Part shown: positions 12,359 through 23,480 of the stretch, piece by piece
Position numbering within the stretch: the stretch's first letter is position 1
How the letters are laid out: the number at the start of each line of letters is the position of its first letter
Assembly: GCA_021234155.1 (NCBI GenBank)
Contig: JAJEKV010000008.1
Location: forward strand, 7,718,445 to 7,782,444
Source: Isoetes taiwanensis
Lineage: Eukaryota > Streptophyta > Lycopodiopsida > Isoetales > Isoetaceae
Length of the DNA: 64,000 nt
Reading direction: 5' to 3'
Notes under the pieces: generated by a model
What the model was told of the DNA's origin: nothing
The model's database searches: none
The model's input: the letters and a program-made list of their open reading frames with translations, nothing else
Program-made: the position numbers and the translations under genes

Positions 12359-12955
12359 TGGCAGATCGGATCAGAGGCCTTGCAGCAATTAAAGATGCAG
12401 GATCTAATAGCTACCTTAGATCGGAAGCTTCTTCTCAAGGCCCCATGCCTTAGACAATCCATCCTCGTTTCCCCTAATACCACAATTTCAAGGTACAAAT
12501 TTTGGAAAGACGACAATGTAGCACAAATCCGAAGGGAAGGTCGGAAGGGAATGGTGAAGCTTCTTGGAAGGCACTAAATAAGGAAGTCCAATGCTAGATC
12601 TTCAAGCCGAATGTCAAATCTTGAAGCCTATTCTTGAAGCCGAATGCTGAATCTTGAAGCATGTTTGAACCCTGCAGCATTGTATTGCTTTCGATTCTTG
12701 CCTTCTTTCTTTCTTGCATGCAAACAGAGGGCAACTAAAATAAAAAGAGGGCTTTTGTTGTGAGCCCTTGGATATTGGACCATTGAAAAAAAAAAACTAA
12801 ATCAACGACTAAGAAATGGTGCACTCTAGATGTACGCATTAGTACATCTATTCGAATACGCCATGAAATCTTAGGAAAACCTTTGTGAAAAGCGTACAAA
12901 AACACAAAGAAAACCCCCTGTTATTATGCTACATATTCTATTCTATTCTATTCTA

Positions 12956-14600
12956 GATAGGGCCAATGCATCAGCCACTTGCATGGAGCACCACATTTGA
13001 CATCTCAAGAATGAGGAGGGTAAGACAATATCTTTTTGGTCATCATTATCTCTTTCCGAATAGTCCTCATCATATTGCACTCGTCTATTGTGAAAGGTAG
13101 ACGTTCTAAAATAGTTTAGTCGAGCATCCTCAATCCTCGAATACATGTCGACTAAATACTCTCCACACAGACTGCCCAATTGAACAAACCGTTCCTCATG
13201 CAACAATCTAGCCCTATACCATTGGAATTGCATAAGACCATGTTCATTTTCAAGCCCCCAACCAATTGTGTCGTGCGGAAAAAAAAAGCAGATATTGCAG
13301 CAGTTCATACATAGGGTGGAGGATGTTTATGAATGTTGGTTCCCCTTCATTACGAACCCAAAAACCAGCAATTCGAGGAATGACATCAGCCGTGCTATTA
13401 ATATCTGCAATGGCTACAACTTCATTGCTTGCAACCACTCCTTGAACCGTAATATATGCTGATGGCAACTGCATGCTTCCCATGGTTCGAAGATTTTGAA
13501 TAAATGCATTAATTTGGTTAAGAATTGAACCAATAATACCAATCCATTGAAAGGGCACTCTTTGGTCTCGAGCTTGTGCATATCGTTCAGATTTGTCATA
13601 GATGTACCAATGTATCAGATGTCCTGTTTCCATTGTGGGCCGTAGCCGATGATATGTTCGTCCTGTAATAGTTACTGACGAAGGAAAATCTAAATTTACG
13701 AATTCGCCACAGGCAAAGCAATTTTTCTTGTATGTTGTACATGTTGTATAGTGCCACAGGCAAAGGGGGTAAAGGTTGCAACAACCATTTCCCTTTGTTG
13801 CAACAGAATCCATCTTGTTCGACGTTGAACAAAGGAATCTAACAATATGTGCATCTTTTATTCCATGTGCACATCACGTAACTTCGGCGTGTAGCCAAGT
13901 TCATGTGTCGTGCACGAGCTTGCCAATGTACAGATGCTTTTGGTGCTACTTCTGTACCATTTACTTGAATCTGTGTTTGGTTTGATGATGTTGATATAAT
14001 ATCCACAGTTTCAAAGATTGCATCTCTTTGTGGTACAGGTATAAAGTGGGATCGTCCTGAGCGCTCTCTAGCCCTGTCTCTCATTCTAGATTTATCATGC
14101 TCAGTTAAACTTGCATAGCGTTCTACCTTTCTTCGCCGTATGCTCTCTCTATCATCCTCTGATAGCTCTGCATAGCATTCTACACTTCTACATCATATTT
14201 GATCATTGTCCTTCTCTGATAAGTTTGCATAACGCTCTCTTTCTCTTTAACATATGCTCTTTCTATCCTCTTCTGATAAGTTGGCATAATGTTCCCTTCT
14301 CTTACATCGTCTTCTTTCTGAACCTTCTTCAACTGATTTTATGTAACACTCTTCAGTTGGACTAATCAAATTTGCAGTAATAGTTTGCTGAGCCACAACT
14401 GTAGCTGTGTGTTCTGCATTTCTTTCTTCTGCTACTCTAGCTCGTCGTTGTCTGGCACGTTCTCTAGCTCTTTCTCATATTCTCTCTCTATCCTCCTCAT
14501 TCAAATTTGCGTAGCACTCTCTCTTTCTCTCTGTCGTGCTCTCTCTCTCTCTATATCTCTCAGTTAGATCACTTTGTGCGATCCTATCACTATCCTCCAT
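12956..14600 (-). pseudogene. Helitron N-terminal half: charged repeats, zinc finger, Helitron_like_N
   Basis: From ATG 14,600 the peptide starts MEDSDRIAQSDLTERYRERE. It continues through ~23-residue repeats of the type ERYANLSEEDRESIRRR with internal stops. Near 13,810 there is a FCCNKGKW string, typical of the zinc-finger region. The stretch 13,250-13,700 holds the Helitron_like_N signatures TGRTYHRLRP, HWYIYDK and NPxV-region equivalents. Next come RLLHEERFVQLGSLCGEYLV, DMYSRIEDARLNYFR and LPSSF (about 12,980-13,230). The reading ends at ADALALSR exactly at the inserted microsatellite (12,955). Two overlapping frames near 13,260-13,310 show a shift. The order and spacing match intact Helitron proteins, so the assignment is firm although the gene is dead as read. 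Confidence 0.9.
14102..14560 (-). repeat. In-frame tandem repeats in Helitron N-terminal coding region
   Basis: On the plus strand, CTGATAAGTTTGCATAACG-like strings recur near 14,159, 14,214, 14,270 and 14,494, spaced about 56-70 bases in the better part. On the minus strand they encode repeated ERYA-N-LSEEDR-IRRR units rich in Arg and Glu, predicted helical. Such charged N-terminal repeats are seen in other Helitron proteins. Confidence 0.7.
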
Positions 14601-14874
14601 GGTCTTTTACTTTAGGGAAATTCTAACTGACATATGGGAATATTGAAACCCCGACTTTCAATCAAAAGAATAACGTGGGATTTTAACTTACTTGGTACTA
14701 TTATGTCCACGTTTCTTCTTCCAAACTCACTTCAACCAGTAGCAAAGGCCTCTTCTTCAAACTAGAACACGAAGGAATGAAAATTTCAATACACTCATAT
14801 ATATTTCTAATGAATATACACTAAATTACAGGAATTGCTAAAGGAAAGTGTGTGTGTTGAGGTATTAATTACAT

Positions 14875-16632
14875 TAATAATAATAATAATAATATTTACT
14901 TAGCTCACTGGGGCCAAGAAGGCCATGGAGCCTGAAGTACAACTGCTCATAATATAGTTTTAAGTAGTAGAGAACGGTGTTCATCTACTGCTTTTATATA
15001 TGATCCTACATCTATAGGTAACAATGTAAATAAGGGATGAAAATTATCTACATGTATATTGAATTTGTCTCTGATGTCTTCGTATGCCGAGCATTTAGAG
15101 AATACATGATCTTCATCTTCAACACTGTTAGAGTCGCATAACCTGCACAGTCTCTCTTCTACGGGTTTTTTTGACCATCTGCCTGTTTCAAATTCTAGTT
15201 CTATGAGAGCTTAATCTGTATCTTGCAATTGTATGTCTAAGCACCTTTGGTAAATTTGCCTTCAGGTATTCCTGATCCTCATACTGTACCATATGATTTA
15301 CTGCAACCTTATAGTGCATCATTCTACTCCCTTGATCAGCCCAAATATGTTGGATTGCTAGCTGCTCTAGCCTCTCCCTTGCATCAGACTTATTGGTAGG
15401 CCAATTAGTGTGAGATAACCCCCATCGGCTAGCCCATTTCATAACATCATTCATCCAACCCTGATCTGTCGAAGCAAGAAGAGCTTGATGTGATAATCTG
15501 ATTGTCGGGAGATCTCTTATTCTATTCACAAAGTTAACTGTTTGGTAAAGAGCTTCTAATTCTCAAGGAAACAATCCTGTTTCTGCAAGCATAAGAGCAT
15601 ATGGTATTGTATTTTTGATGCCAAGCTCTTCCCGAATAAACTGTTTCTGGACCATCTCTATTTGAACCCACATTTTAGAAGGGAGATTTGCAACCCAAAT
15701 AGGAGCACCATACAGTACTACTGTGGTAACCAAGGTTTTGTATAGGAACTTTTTAAGATACCAATCATTCAATAATATTCTGGAACATCTGGACAACATC
15801 CCATAAAGGGCTGATTTGCCACCTGTAACCCGTCTTCTAATGCAATCTTTCCAATTATAATTGGAAGCAAAATCAATACCAAGGTATTTGAAACTTTCAA
15901 CATTCTCAATTTCCTTCCCCGGGTAAGTAAATTTCGGTCTTTCTCTTGTCCCAAATATCATTACCTTTGTCTTCGCCACATTCACTCTCATATGTTTTTG
16001 CAAACAAAACGCTTCCAAAGCATTTAAATGTGATTGTAAAACTGCCCTCTTATTTGACAAAAGCACCACATCGTCTGCATATAACAATAATTGAATCATA
16101 TACTCACCTATCTTTGTACCTGGGAGAGATTTTGAGCACATCCAATCGTCCAGTTCATCTATGAACAAGCCAAATAATGTAGGTGACAATGGGCAGCCTA
16201 TCTCACCCCTATATTGTTCTTCACCATTATGCTTAAATCCCATGCCAAAGTAATCAAGACCTCAGAGTACATCTGTGATACCGCCCCTTTGAGTTCATCT
16301 GGAACTCCTATTTGCTCCATTCTCTCACCAAGTTCATTCCTCTGAACAGTGTCAAATGCTTTAGCAAAATCAATGAAAGCAACATAAAGTACCTTATTTG
16401 GTTTTTTTGCTTGCTCCACCAAAACTCTCAAGGTAAGTGCATGATCCAGAGTATTGTGTTCCCTACGAAAGCCTGCTTGACAATGAGATCTTTTCTCATT
16501 TAGTTCAGCCCATGAACTCAACCTATATTCCAATAGGTTTCCTAAAATTTTAGTAAAAGTACTCCCTATTAGTATAGTTCTATAATTCTGCGCTTGTTTT
16601 ATGTCTCCAGCTTTAATGAACCCAGTTTTGCA
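14875..16632 (-). mobile_element. 5'-truncated non-LTR retrotransposon (LINE) with (TAA)n tail
   Basis: The minus strand carries a reverse transcriptase from about 16,632 to 15,563, the C-terminal region to about 14,900, and a simple (TAA)n/(TTA)n tail at 14,875-14,893. RT motifs seen are FIDFAKAFDTV, GCPLSPTLFGLFIDEL, LLYADDVVLLS with the catalytic Asp pair, and FKYLGIDF. Near the end is a CRLC...HVFSKC zinc-knuckle-like block and the C-terminus MAFLAPVS followed by TAA. The endonuclease and everything upstream of the first RT motif are missing, the usual result of incomplete target-primed reverse transcription. There is one frameshift near 16,200. The tail lies only ~275 bases before the Helitron ATG. 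Confidence 0.9.
15563..16632 (-). pseudogene. LINE reverse transcriptase (frameshifted)
   Basis: Two frames join at about 16,200-16,243. The upstream one runs from TGFIKAGD through YRTILIGSTFTKIL to FIDFAKAFDTVQRNELGERM. The downstream one (16,243-15,563) holds the YADD active-site motif, the thumb motif KYLGIDF and a C-terminal segment ending ALMLAETGLFP. This is about two thirds of a LINE RT domain. The copy-B version (41,750-42,790) is broken into more pieces. Confidence 0.88.
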
Positions 16633-16639
16633 TTACTAC

Positions 16640-19600
16640 ATCGAAGCAAGTAGTTTTAGCTAGCAACAATCTACAATTCTAAATGTAGTTACTAAATTTG
16701 AGATATTCTTAACCATCCTTCTAACATCTCTTCCCTCTACTTATTTGTCAACCAAAGTAGCCTAGCATCTTTGTGGAATAAATGCACTTAGATAATTTGA
16801 GGTTGAAAGATAGACATGAATTTATATCATGTGGTATGTCTAGATGGGATTGTATACTGAGTCGATTTCTATGGGCTTACGATGCCAAAGAAACATGCTA
16901 TATGCTTAAAGGTAAGGTAAAGCTCTATACTAAAGGTTTGGAGTTGAGCATCTCCGTGATGTTTCCATTGGGTTATGTTAACAATCTTGCGATTTTAGCT
17001 AGAGCAAGGCAAAGGTGCGTGCCATCAGGGTTCCTCCATTGCTAGCATGCAAGATACCTTTTATAAACTATGTGAACATAATAGAAAACATGCATTGGGT
17101 ATTATCTCACTTTAGGCGTGAAGGCATATGTGTAGTACATGGAGCGGATAAGCTTTGAGATATTCAGTGTCATATACTTTATTGTTCCCAAGACCTAACC
17201 TAAGAGGCATCAATAACAATGAAGTTTGGGGCGTTTGTGAATTTGTTTTGATTTTAATATATTGCTAGGCTATACAAAAGCTATAACAATGACTCTTTTG
17301 ATTGAGCAATCTAGACAACAACCTTAAGGTTCTATTTAGCAATACTTGAGAGAAATAGTGACACACATAAGCCACAAAGACATGGACAAATAGAATAAAT
17401 GGCCGCTCTAAAAAATGTCAATTACCACAATTGAGCAATTTCAAAATGACTTGAGGTTGACATCGTTAAAAACTAATAAAGATTTACTAAGGAGGAGGAC
17501 AAATGGGAAGGAACTCATGTAGGAGGCAAAGTCCTAGGTGTAGAGAGTATGCTTAATTATGTATGGTTTGGCACTTAGTGAGGTGCTCACTATGCCAATA
17601 ATTTGATATTCGCAATACTTGGTACTTAAAACAATATGGTTTGACACATGCCCTTTATCCGAGCATCTTTGTGAAACACCCAAATGAGATATTTCATCTA
17701 CCTACCATAGGTAAAAAAAAAAGGAAAGGAACTGTGGTAAGCCACAAACCATGGTCTGGAATAGTGAGGCGCTCACCAATATGGCAAGACTTGGTTCTCA
17801 AACAACATGGTTTGACGCATGCCACTAATTGGAGGAAGAAATTTCTAATGCACGATTCCACGTTGCTAAGTGATTAATGGTTATTATAGCAAAAGTAAAA
17901 AAAAAAAAGTCTTACCGATATTTGATGGCCTCATCTCATTCTCAGTAGTCATTATCTCCGCTTGTCTAGTATCATCATTACTGCAAAGGTTTTTCCCTTG
18001 AAAACCTTTCAAGGCAGGGGTTTTTTAATCCTAGTAGTAATGATTGTACTAGCCCATTGTATGGGTCCCATGACCTATTGGTCTCCGTGGACGTTAAAAA
18101 AACTATTCTATTCTATTCATTCAAAACATCCTTTAGTAAAAATTTAATAACTTTTAATTTTTATGGGCAACGAATAGCAGAAGCGTCAGTACTGATTTTA
18201 AAAGTTTTTTTTTTTCTTTTTCCAGTTCTCTAATCGGCCATGGCCCTCTACATCTATTTTGTTACACCATGGCATCATCGCCATAGCCAGTTCCGGCAAC
18301 GCTCTGCCAAAGCTTCAGTCTGTGCGCTTTTCAAGCGGCTTTTCGGTCCAGCTCCTTCGATTTCTCTGTGTTTTTTTTTTTTTGGCTATGGCTTCGTTGG
18401 CTATCTGACGCAGTTGTAGATTCGAAAGGGGAACCTGGCAGAAGATACTTAATACAATTTATATTCGATTCGACAAGAGGTATTCAGTTCTTCCATCCAC
18501 GTTGTTTAATCTAAAGGTTTCTGTTGACCTCGTATGTTTCTATTGATGACAAAGGTTTCTAGGCCTATTGACATAAGCAAAAGATCAAAATACGCAGATC
18601 AGAATAAGCATGGGCTAATGAGAAGCAAAAAGCGAAAGCAACGACGTTCTAGGAAACCGTTTCCCAGCATATATCCAACCCTTTGAATCTATCAGCATCT
18701 TACCACTATTAGGGAAGGAGTCTTACAGCCAGCGGCCATAGCAGAGAAACATCAAACATGAAACAAAAATAATAAAGATGTGAACTTACAAATTGGACCG
18801 GTGCAGAGCCAATTCCAGGAGAATCTCAGAATTACATTATCAGGATGTGAGTAAGTATCCCTTTTATATTCATCACGATGTTGCAGATGTTTGTATCCAT
18901 AAAATTACAGATGTTGCAGTGTAGAAACGACAGATTACCTAGGCCAGACTTGTTTTAATCCATAAAATTACAGATGTTGCACTGAAAAAATGACAGATTA
19001 CCCAGACCACTATTCACTGCCAGGTGAAGAATTTTCTTAACCAAAACGTGGCAAAGAAATAGAGGCTTCGAATTGGTGTGCAGAGAAAACATATCCGAAA
19101 CGTGGCAACCAAAAGGAAGGCTAAATTGCGACGCAGAAAAATTACTGCGGAACAAAAAAGAAAAATTATAAACTGAATTAAATATGTTGAGAAAACACGC
19201 TGATTTATTGGCCATATAGAATCTGTCATGTAGGCAATATACCCTATCTTGCCCCTTTTGCTTATTTGACCAAGAAAAAGTAGCATTAGAGGGAGGTACA
19301 AGTCAGAGACCGATGTTGTTTAGGAGGGAATTCCATGCAACTTCTTCATTTTCTTGCAGAATTTTATGCAGGCCTATCTTTTGGTCCCAGACATCTATCA
19401 TGTTCAGATCACCACCAAGAATCCAATTCTCAATCCCCCCACCATTTTGGGTTATCCAGCTTTCCATCTCCTTCCACAATTAAGAAGTGTCTTCATCAAC
19501 ACTTTTCTTCATTCTTTGCTAGGCACCCCATTGCCGTTTCAAGAGGACATGTGTGTCGACTAAGATACATCAATTATATCTGAAGAGCAGAGGTTGCGTC
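16640..19600. other. No gene recognised; diverged internal repeats
   Basis: No protein family could be assigned. An imperfect direct repeat links 17,540-17,655 and 17,745-17,825 (shared GTGAGG-GCTCAC, CTTGGT and ATGGTTTGACxCATGCC). A TTCTATTCTATTCATT tract sits at 18,103-18,117. Near 18,870-18,985 the string AAAATTACAGATGTTGCA recurs three times at ~70-base spacing. Plus-strand frames starting ATGGCC at 18,239 run only short distances. Confidence 0.5.
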
Positions 19601-19639
19601 TTAAGTCCTTGTGAAGGGAGGATTTAAAAGCAACTGCGG

Positions 19640-21363
19640 TTCTTTTAAAAAAGGACAATGCCCTGGTTTAAATCGTTTTTCTATGGAATTCTTTCAGAAG
19701 TACTGGGATTGGTTGGAGGATGACATATACGATGCTTTCTTGAGTTTCAAAGATTTAGGTGCCTTGATAAGATTTTGAATATGGCTTGCGTCTTCCTCAT
19801 TACAAAGAACCCATATGATAAGATTTCTGATTGGCGACCTATTACTTTGCTTTCCTCTGTTACAAGATCTTTGCTAATATATTGGCAGAAAAAGTTTGAG
19901 ATATTTTGGCTGAGTCTATCTTTTCGACACAATCTGGCTTTCTCCCTCTGGCTTTCGATGCAACCTGACGTTGCCATCACGCCGCATGTGAAACATGTTT
20001 ACAACGTAAAAATGACATATCATGTATGTTTTTACAACGTCAATGACGTTTCCACAACGTCGCATATGCGACGCGACGTTGCGCTGCGACGAATCCACGA
20101 CGATGTCATTTGCGACGTGCGGAAAATGTTCTTAGGGCGTGTGCATGTGACGTCTGATGTCGCTGATAGGTTGCTAGGACATCCCTATTGACGTCGTAAA
20201 TTGTCCATTCTGTAGTAGTGCTCGTCAATGTATTTTCAACAACGTGGTTGCTGCATACAAAGGAATATATTGCGCTCGATTACAGGGTCAGAGAGTGGTG
20301 TATCTTAAACTTTGATTTTGCTAAAGCATATGATAGTGTTGATTAGAGTTTTTTGGAGAAGTTTCTTCTTGCTCTTGGATTCAGACAGTCATTTACAAGA
20401 AATGTTATGAAATTCCATAAGTCAGCAAGGTTCATCAGACTTTTTCGTATGCAGCCATCTGATATTTTTGTAGTGGACAGAGGAATTCGGCAAGATTCTC
20501 CCTTATCGTCTTTCCTCTTCATAATTGTGGTAGAAATATTATTTCAACTTTTTTCTGTGGCTACTCGGGGTGACATCATTCAAGGTCTGCCAATGGACGA
20601 TGGTTCTTAAGAGGTACGTAATCAATATGTAGACGATATTTTTTCTGTTTCTAATTGCCGCGACTGAAAATCTTCATAATGTTAAGCTATTATTAGACAT
20701 GTTCTCCTTAGCATCAGGGGTTCTTGTGGGTTGGCAAAAGTGTACTGCTTTGTGCACGTTAGGCAATCCCATCCCTCCATGTCTTTGGACTATCTATCAA
20801 AGGTTTTGCTACATGGTAAGACCACAAAGTTACTTGGTATCCTTGTTGAAATCCACGTCTCTGATTCAGATGCTTGAGGTGAAATCATTAGAGCATTGCA
20901 GAACCACTTATTCAAGCACTAATATTGGTGGAATGCAGTTAAACTATCAATGCCTGGTAGAATCACTGTAGCTAAATGTATTCTTAGTAATACTCATGTT
21001 TACATGGCATCTACTCTACTAGCCCCTCAGTGTATGACAGAGGAGATTGTACATATCATCAGGAACTTCATTTAGGGTGGAAATGAGAAAGGAGTTGTGG
21101 TCAAGGTAGCTTAGGCGAAGTGCATTAGAGCTGGTGGACACAAAAAAAGATTGTTATGACTTATAATTGCGCTTTTCTTGATTAAAAGAAGAACGTACTA
21201 ATTTGGAATATTTACCTTCAGATTCATTCTTATGCATAGACAGGTGGTTGCGCTCAGTTGGAATAGTATGTCCGCTAGAGTTAGAGTCTTGTTTTTGCAT
21301 TTTATTTTGTATAGCTTTTTGATTGATGAATAATGTCGTCCTTTAAAAAAAAAAAGAAAAAAA
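19640..21363 (+). mobile_element. 5'-truncated L1-type LINE with poly(A) tail
   Basis: The plus strand shows decayed plant L1 RT sequence: MEFFQKYWDWLEDD (about 19,684), ISDWRPITLLSSV, LNFDFAKAYDSVD, IRQDSPLSSFLF, NQYVDDIF (catalytic YxDD), then TKLLGIL and PGRITVAKCILSNTHVYMAS near 20,950-21,010. Several stops and shifts break it. The sequence GATTGATGAATAATGTCGTCC followed by an A-rich run (21,343-21,363) looks like the LINE 3' end. A 256-bp insertion interrupts the RT at 19,965-20,220. This LINE is unrelated in detail and opposite in strand to the one at 14,875-16,632. Confidence 0.85.
19965..20220 (-). mobile_element. CACTA-type element remnant inside the L1
   Basis: The right boundary, read on the minus strand, is CACTACTACAGAATGG, a typical CACTA-superfamily terminus. 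Repeated CGACGTC/ACAACGTC motifs follow, as in CACTA subterminal repeats. Removing the insert lets the L1 read FDAT-LVNVFSTTWLLHTKE in frame. No matching CACTA terminus is seen on the left side (...GCAACC, then TGACGTTGCC), so that end has been lost. There is no coding capacity. Confidence 0.65.
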
Positions 21364-22036
21364 CGACTACAAACAAAATAAAACTGATTAGCACTAAAAT
21401 CTTGCATATAAACATTCCATTTAGAAAAACTACACTGCATTTATAAGTATATCTCTTGTAGAACACCAGAATCTCCAGCAATAGCTACAATGCCTTCAAA
21501 ATAGCAAAAAGAAGCTCCAATGACGGCAAAACAAGCTCCAACGATGGCATTAACAAGCTTAAGACGTTTGCAAACAAAAGAAGTTGCCAAGTCATGACTA
21601 TTACTTTTCCATGGATTGTTTGAGTACAATCAAATCCAGCTTCTATATGTGCATGTTGAGAAGCTATTGATGTAATCGTTGGCCCAATCGGCAAACGACA
21701 ACATGACCAACCCATTGGTATGTGCTAGGGAACCGCCTGGTACGAGGGGTTTCCCACCGGAAACCCCGAGAACCAGGCAGCTCCCTCACATAAGCCACCG
21801 GAAAAGTTTAAATCCTGACGGTGACGTAAAAATAGTATTTTTTTTCCGCTTGTGCTTTTCCTTTTTTCTTTCTTTTCAACCGCTATGGCGGATTCAAGCT
21901 TCTCGCCCCATGGCGCTTCCATGCTCGCCGGGCGAAGTTTTGAAGGAGGCGCCACCAAGGGTACCGCGAAAGTGGCGCCGCCAGTTCCGGCCGAAAATTT
22001 CCACGAGAAATTTCATGGCGATTGAAATTCTCCAAC

Positions 22037-22552
22037 GAAATTTTAACCATCTTAAAATTTTAGCCCGTTCTTGAGGATCTCTGGTTGAGGCCTGGAAAAA
22101 ACACCTTTGGTTCATCCAGATTTATAATCAAGGAAAAAACACACCGTCGTTCATCCAGATTTATGTAATCAAGAAAAAAAATCAAAAAAATTTTGTTCTT
22201 GAGGATCTATGATCGGACGGAAAAAAGACCTCGATTCAACCAAAAAACATGCAATCAAGGAAAAAATTAAGAAAAGCAAACCATATTCAATCTTTGATCA
22301 TCGAAAATCGGATGATCTTGAGCTCTGCTCGCCTAGGGCCGCCGGATTTGTCTTGAGATTAGCATCCCACCCTTTAGATCTAAGATCAGAGCTTCTAGCC
22401 TCATTGCTTCGTGATCGCCGAGCTTCAAATCGCCTAGGGCGTAAACAGAGGGAGCAGCGGCGCCAAGACAAAACGCCGCCACGACGCCAACATGAAATTT
22501 CGCTTTAAAATTTAGTCGAATAGGGCTTAAATTTTAAGATGGTTAAAATTTC
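22037..22552. mobile_element. ~516-bp inverted-repeat (MITE-like) element
   Basis: GAAATTTTAACCATCTTAAA... at 22,037-22,066 is repeated in reverse complement at 22,523-22,552, a 30-base arm with about one mismatch. Between the arms are two to three direct copies of a GGTTCATCCAGATTTAT-type motif and a GC-rich stretch. No transposase is present. The target duplication is unclear. Confidence 0.6.
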
Positions 22553-22559
22553 TGAGGAC

Positions 22560-23280
22560 TTGATAGTTGAGGCTACATGTCTGGTGACTTTTCTTTTGAA
22601 ATGGAGCAGTTCTGGAGGTCAGTGATGTATATTTTCTTGTATTTCGAAGTTCATTCCCTCGTGGTAGGAATCCTCGATGCCGCCATTCCTTCTAATGATT
22701 TTTGATTTTTACGTGTTCTTGAGTCTCTGTGGCGTGATAGCAACATTTTCCCTTGCAATAGATATGCATTTATGCCTTATAAGGAGAATTGCCTTATGAG
22801 GAAGAACGCTCAGAAAAGAACTATTTTCCAGACTTCAAGGTGTCAGTTATGGCGGACTTTCTGTACTCTATGGGCTCGCTTAAAGAAGAAACGGAATCGA
22901 GCTATGCTTTTTACAACTAATCGAGCTATGTTTTTTTATTGGGATCTGAGCTATGCTTTTTTTACGATGGAATGTTATCCGAGAAAAGCTTGGATGTGGT
23001 AGTCAAGTAGGACTCAAGCAAATTAGTGGCTTGCCTAAAGGTGGATTTATTCTTTGAAATATATGTACGCTTTGATGATTAATGAATACCTGGGTTTTGT
23101 TGTTAACCGATCCGCAGGTAAAATTTGTGTAAAGCAAGCAGCAACTGCGGTAATGCAAAGGTTAAATCTTGTAAAATAACTGTGAATAAACTTGTGGCAA
23201 CGCTCTAAGCGGCGCCGCCGAGAAACCCCAGGGCAAGAATTACCTATTTTAAACAAACATGAAAAAAGCGAGGAATTTCG
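22560..23280. other. No gene recognised
   Basis: AT-rich sequence. A GAGCTATG[C/T]TTTTT motif repeats three times at 22,898-22,960. No protein family seen. Confidence 0.5.
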
Positions 23281-23284
23281 CTTT

Positions 23285-23480
23285 CCGGTGGTTTACGTGG
23301 TAAGAAGCTCACTCAAACAGAGAAAAACTACACCTTCGTAGAACGCGAAGCTTTGGGAATGATCTTTACCATTAAGAATTTCCTCATCTTCTTTGTCGAT
23401 CATAAGGTGGTCATTACCTAATCAACAAGCCTAATCCTATGGGACGACTCGCTAGATGGATGTTGTTTTTGAAGAATTTA
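23285..23480 (+). pseudogene. Ty3/gypsy RNase H fragment
   Basis: The plus strand reads GKKLTQTEKNYTFVEREALG, then MIFTIKNFLIFFVDHKVVI, a stop/shift, and NKPNPMGRLARWMLFLKN. This is the RT/RNase H junction characteristic of Ty3/gypsy pol (S-x-L-T..E-x-NY..TEREAL; DH; GR-x-x-RW). Only about 65 codons remain and no LTR is evident. Copy B at 49,424-49,620 is essentially identical. Confidence 0.8.

Larger units (their letters stand above)
10567..12955. mobile_element. 2.4-kb insertion bounded by (TTCTA)n, inside the Helitron
   Basis: The insertion interrupts the Helitron frame between ...ADALALSR and ARGRPTLF.... If everything between the two TCTA tetranucleotides (10,567-10,570 and 12,952-12,955) is removed, the Helitron reads through in frame as ALSRARGRPTLF, so TCTA is the apparent target duplication. 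The insert starts with a 72-bp (TTCTA)n tract and ends with (TTCTA)4. I see no terminal inverted repeat, transposase or reverse transcriptase. Inside lie an AGAATAGAATAG string (about 11,000), possible host exon fragments (12,093-12,358) and CTTGAAGCCGAATG-type repeats (12,598-12,662). The last ~130 bases resemble 63,228-63,360. The class of element is unknown. Confidence 0.8.
9255..14600 (-). mobile_element. Decayed Helitron (rolling-circle transposon), split by an insertion
   Basis: Reading the minus strand from an ATG at 14,600, the sequence gives in order an Arg/Glu-rich repeat region, a FCC-type zinc-finger region, the Helitron N-terminal domain, the Rep domain core and a Pif1-like helicase. 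This is the standard RepHel layout of Helitrons, which transpose by rolling-circle replication. The frame is broken by several stops and shifts and by a 2.4-kb insertion at 10,567-12,955. Helicase similarity fades near 9,260, before the later helicase motifs, so the 3' part is missing. I could not find a CTRR end with hairpin or an A/T insertion site. It cannot be autonomous as read. Confidence 0.92.

Noticed and set aside
13776-14567. Plus-strand frames rich in Ser, Leu and Cys opposite the Helitron
   Set aside because: They are antisense shadows of the Arg/Glu repeat and zinc-finger coding region.
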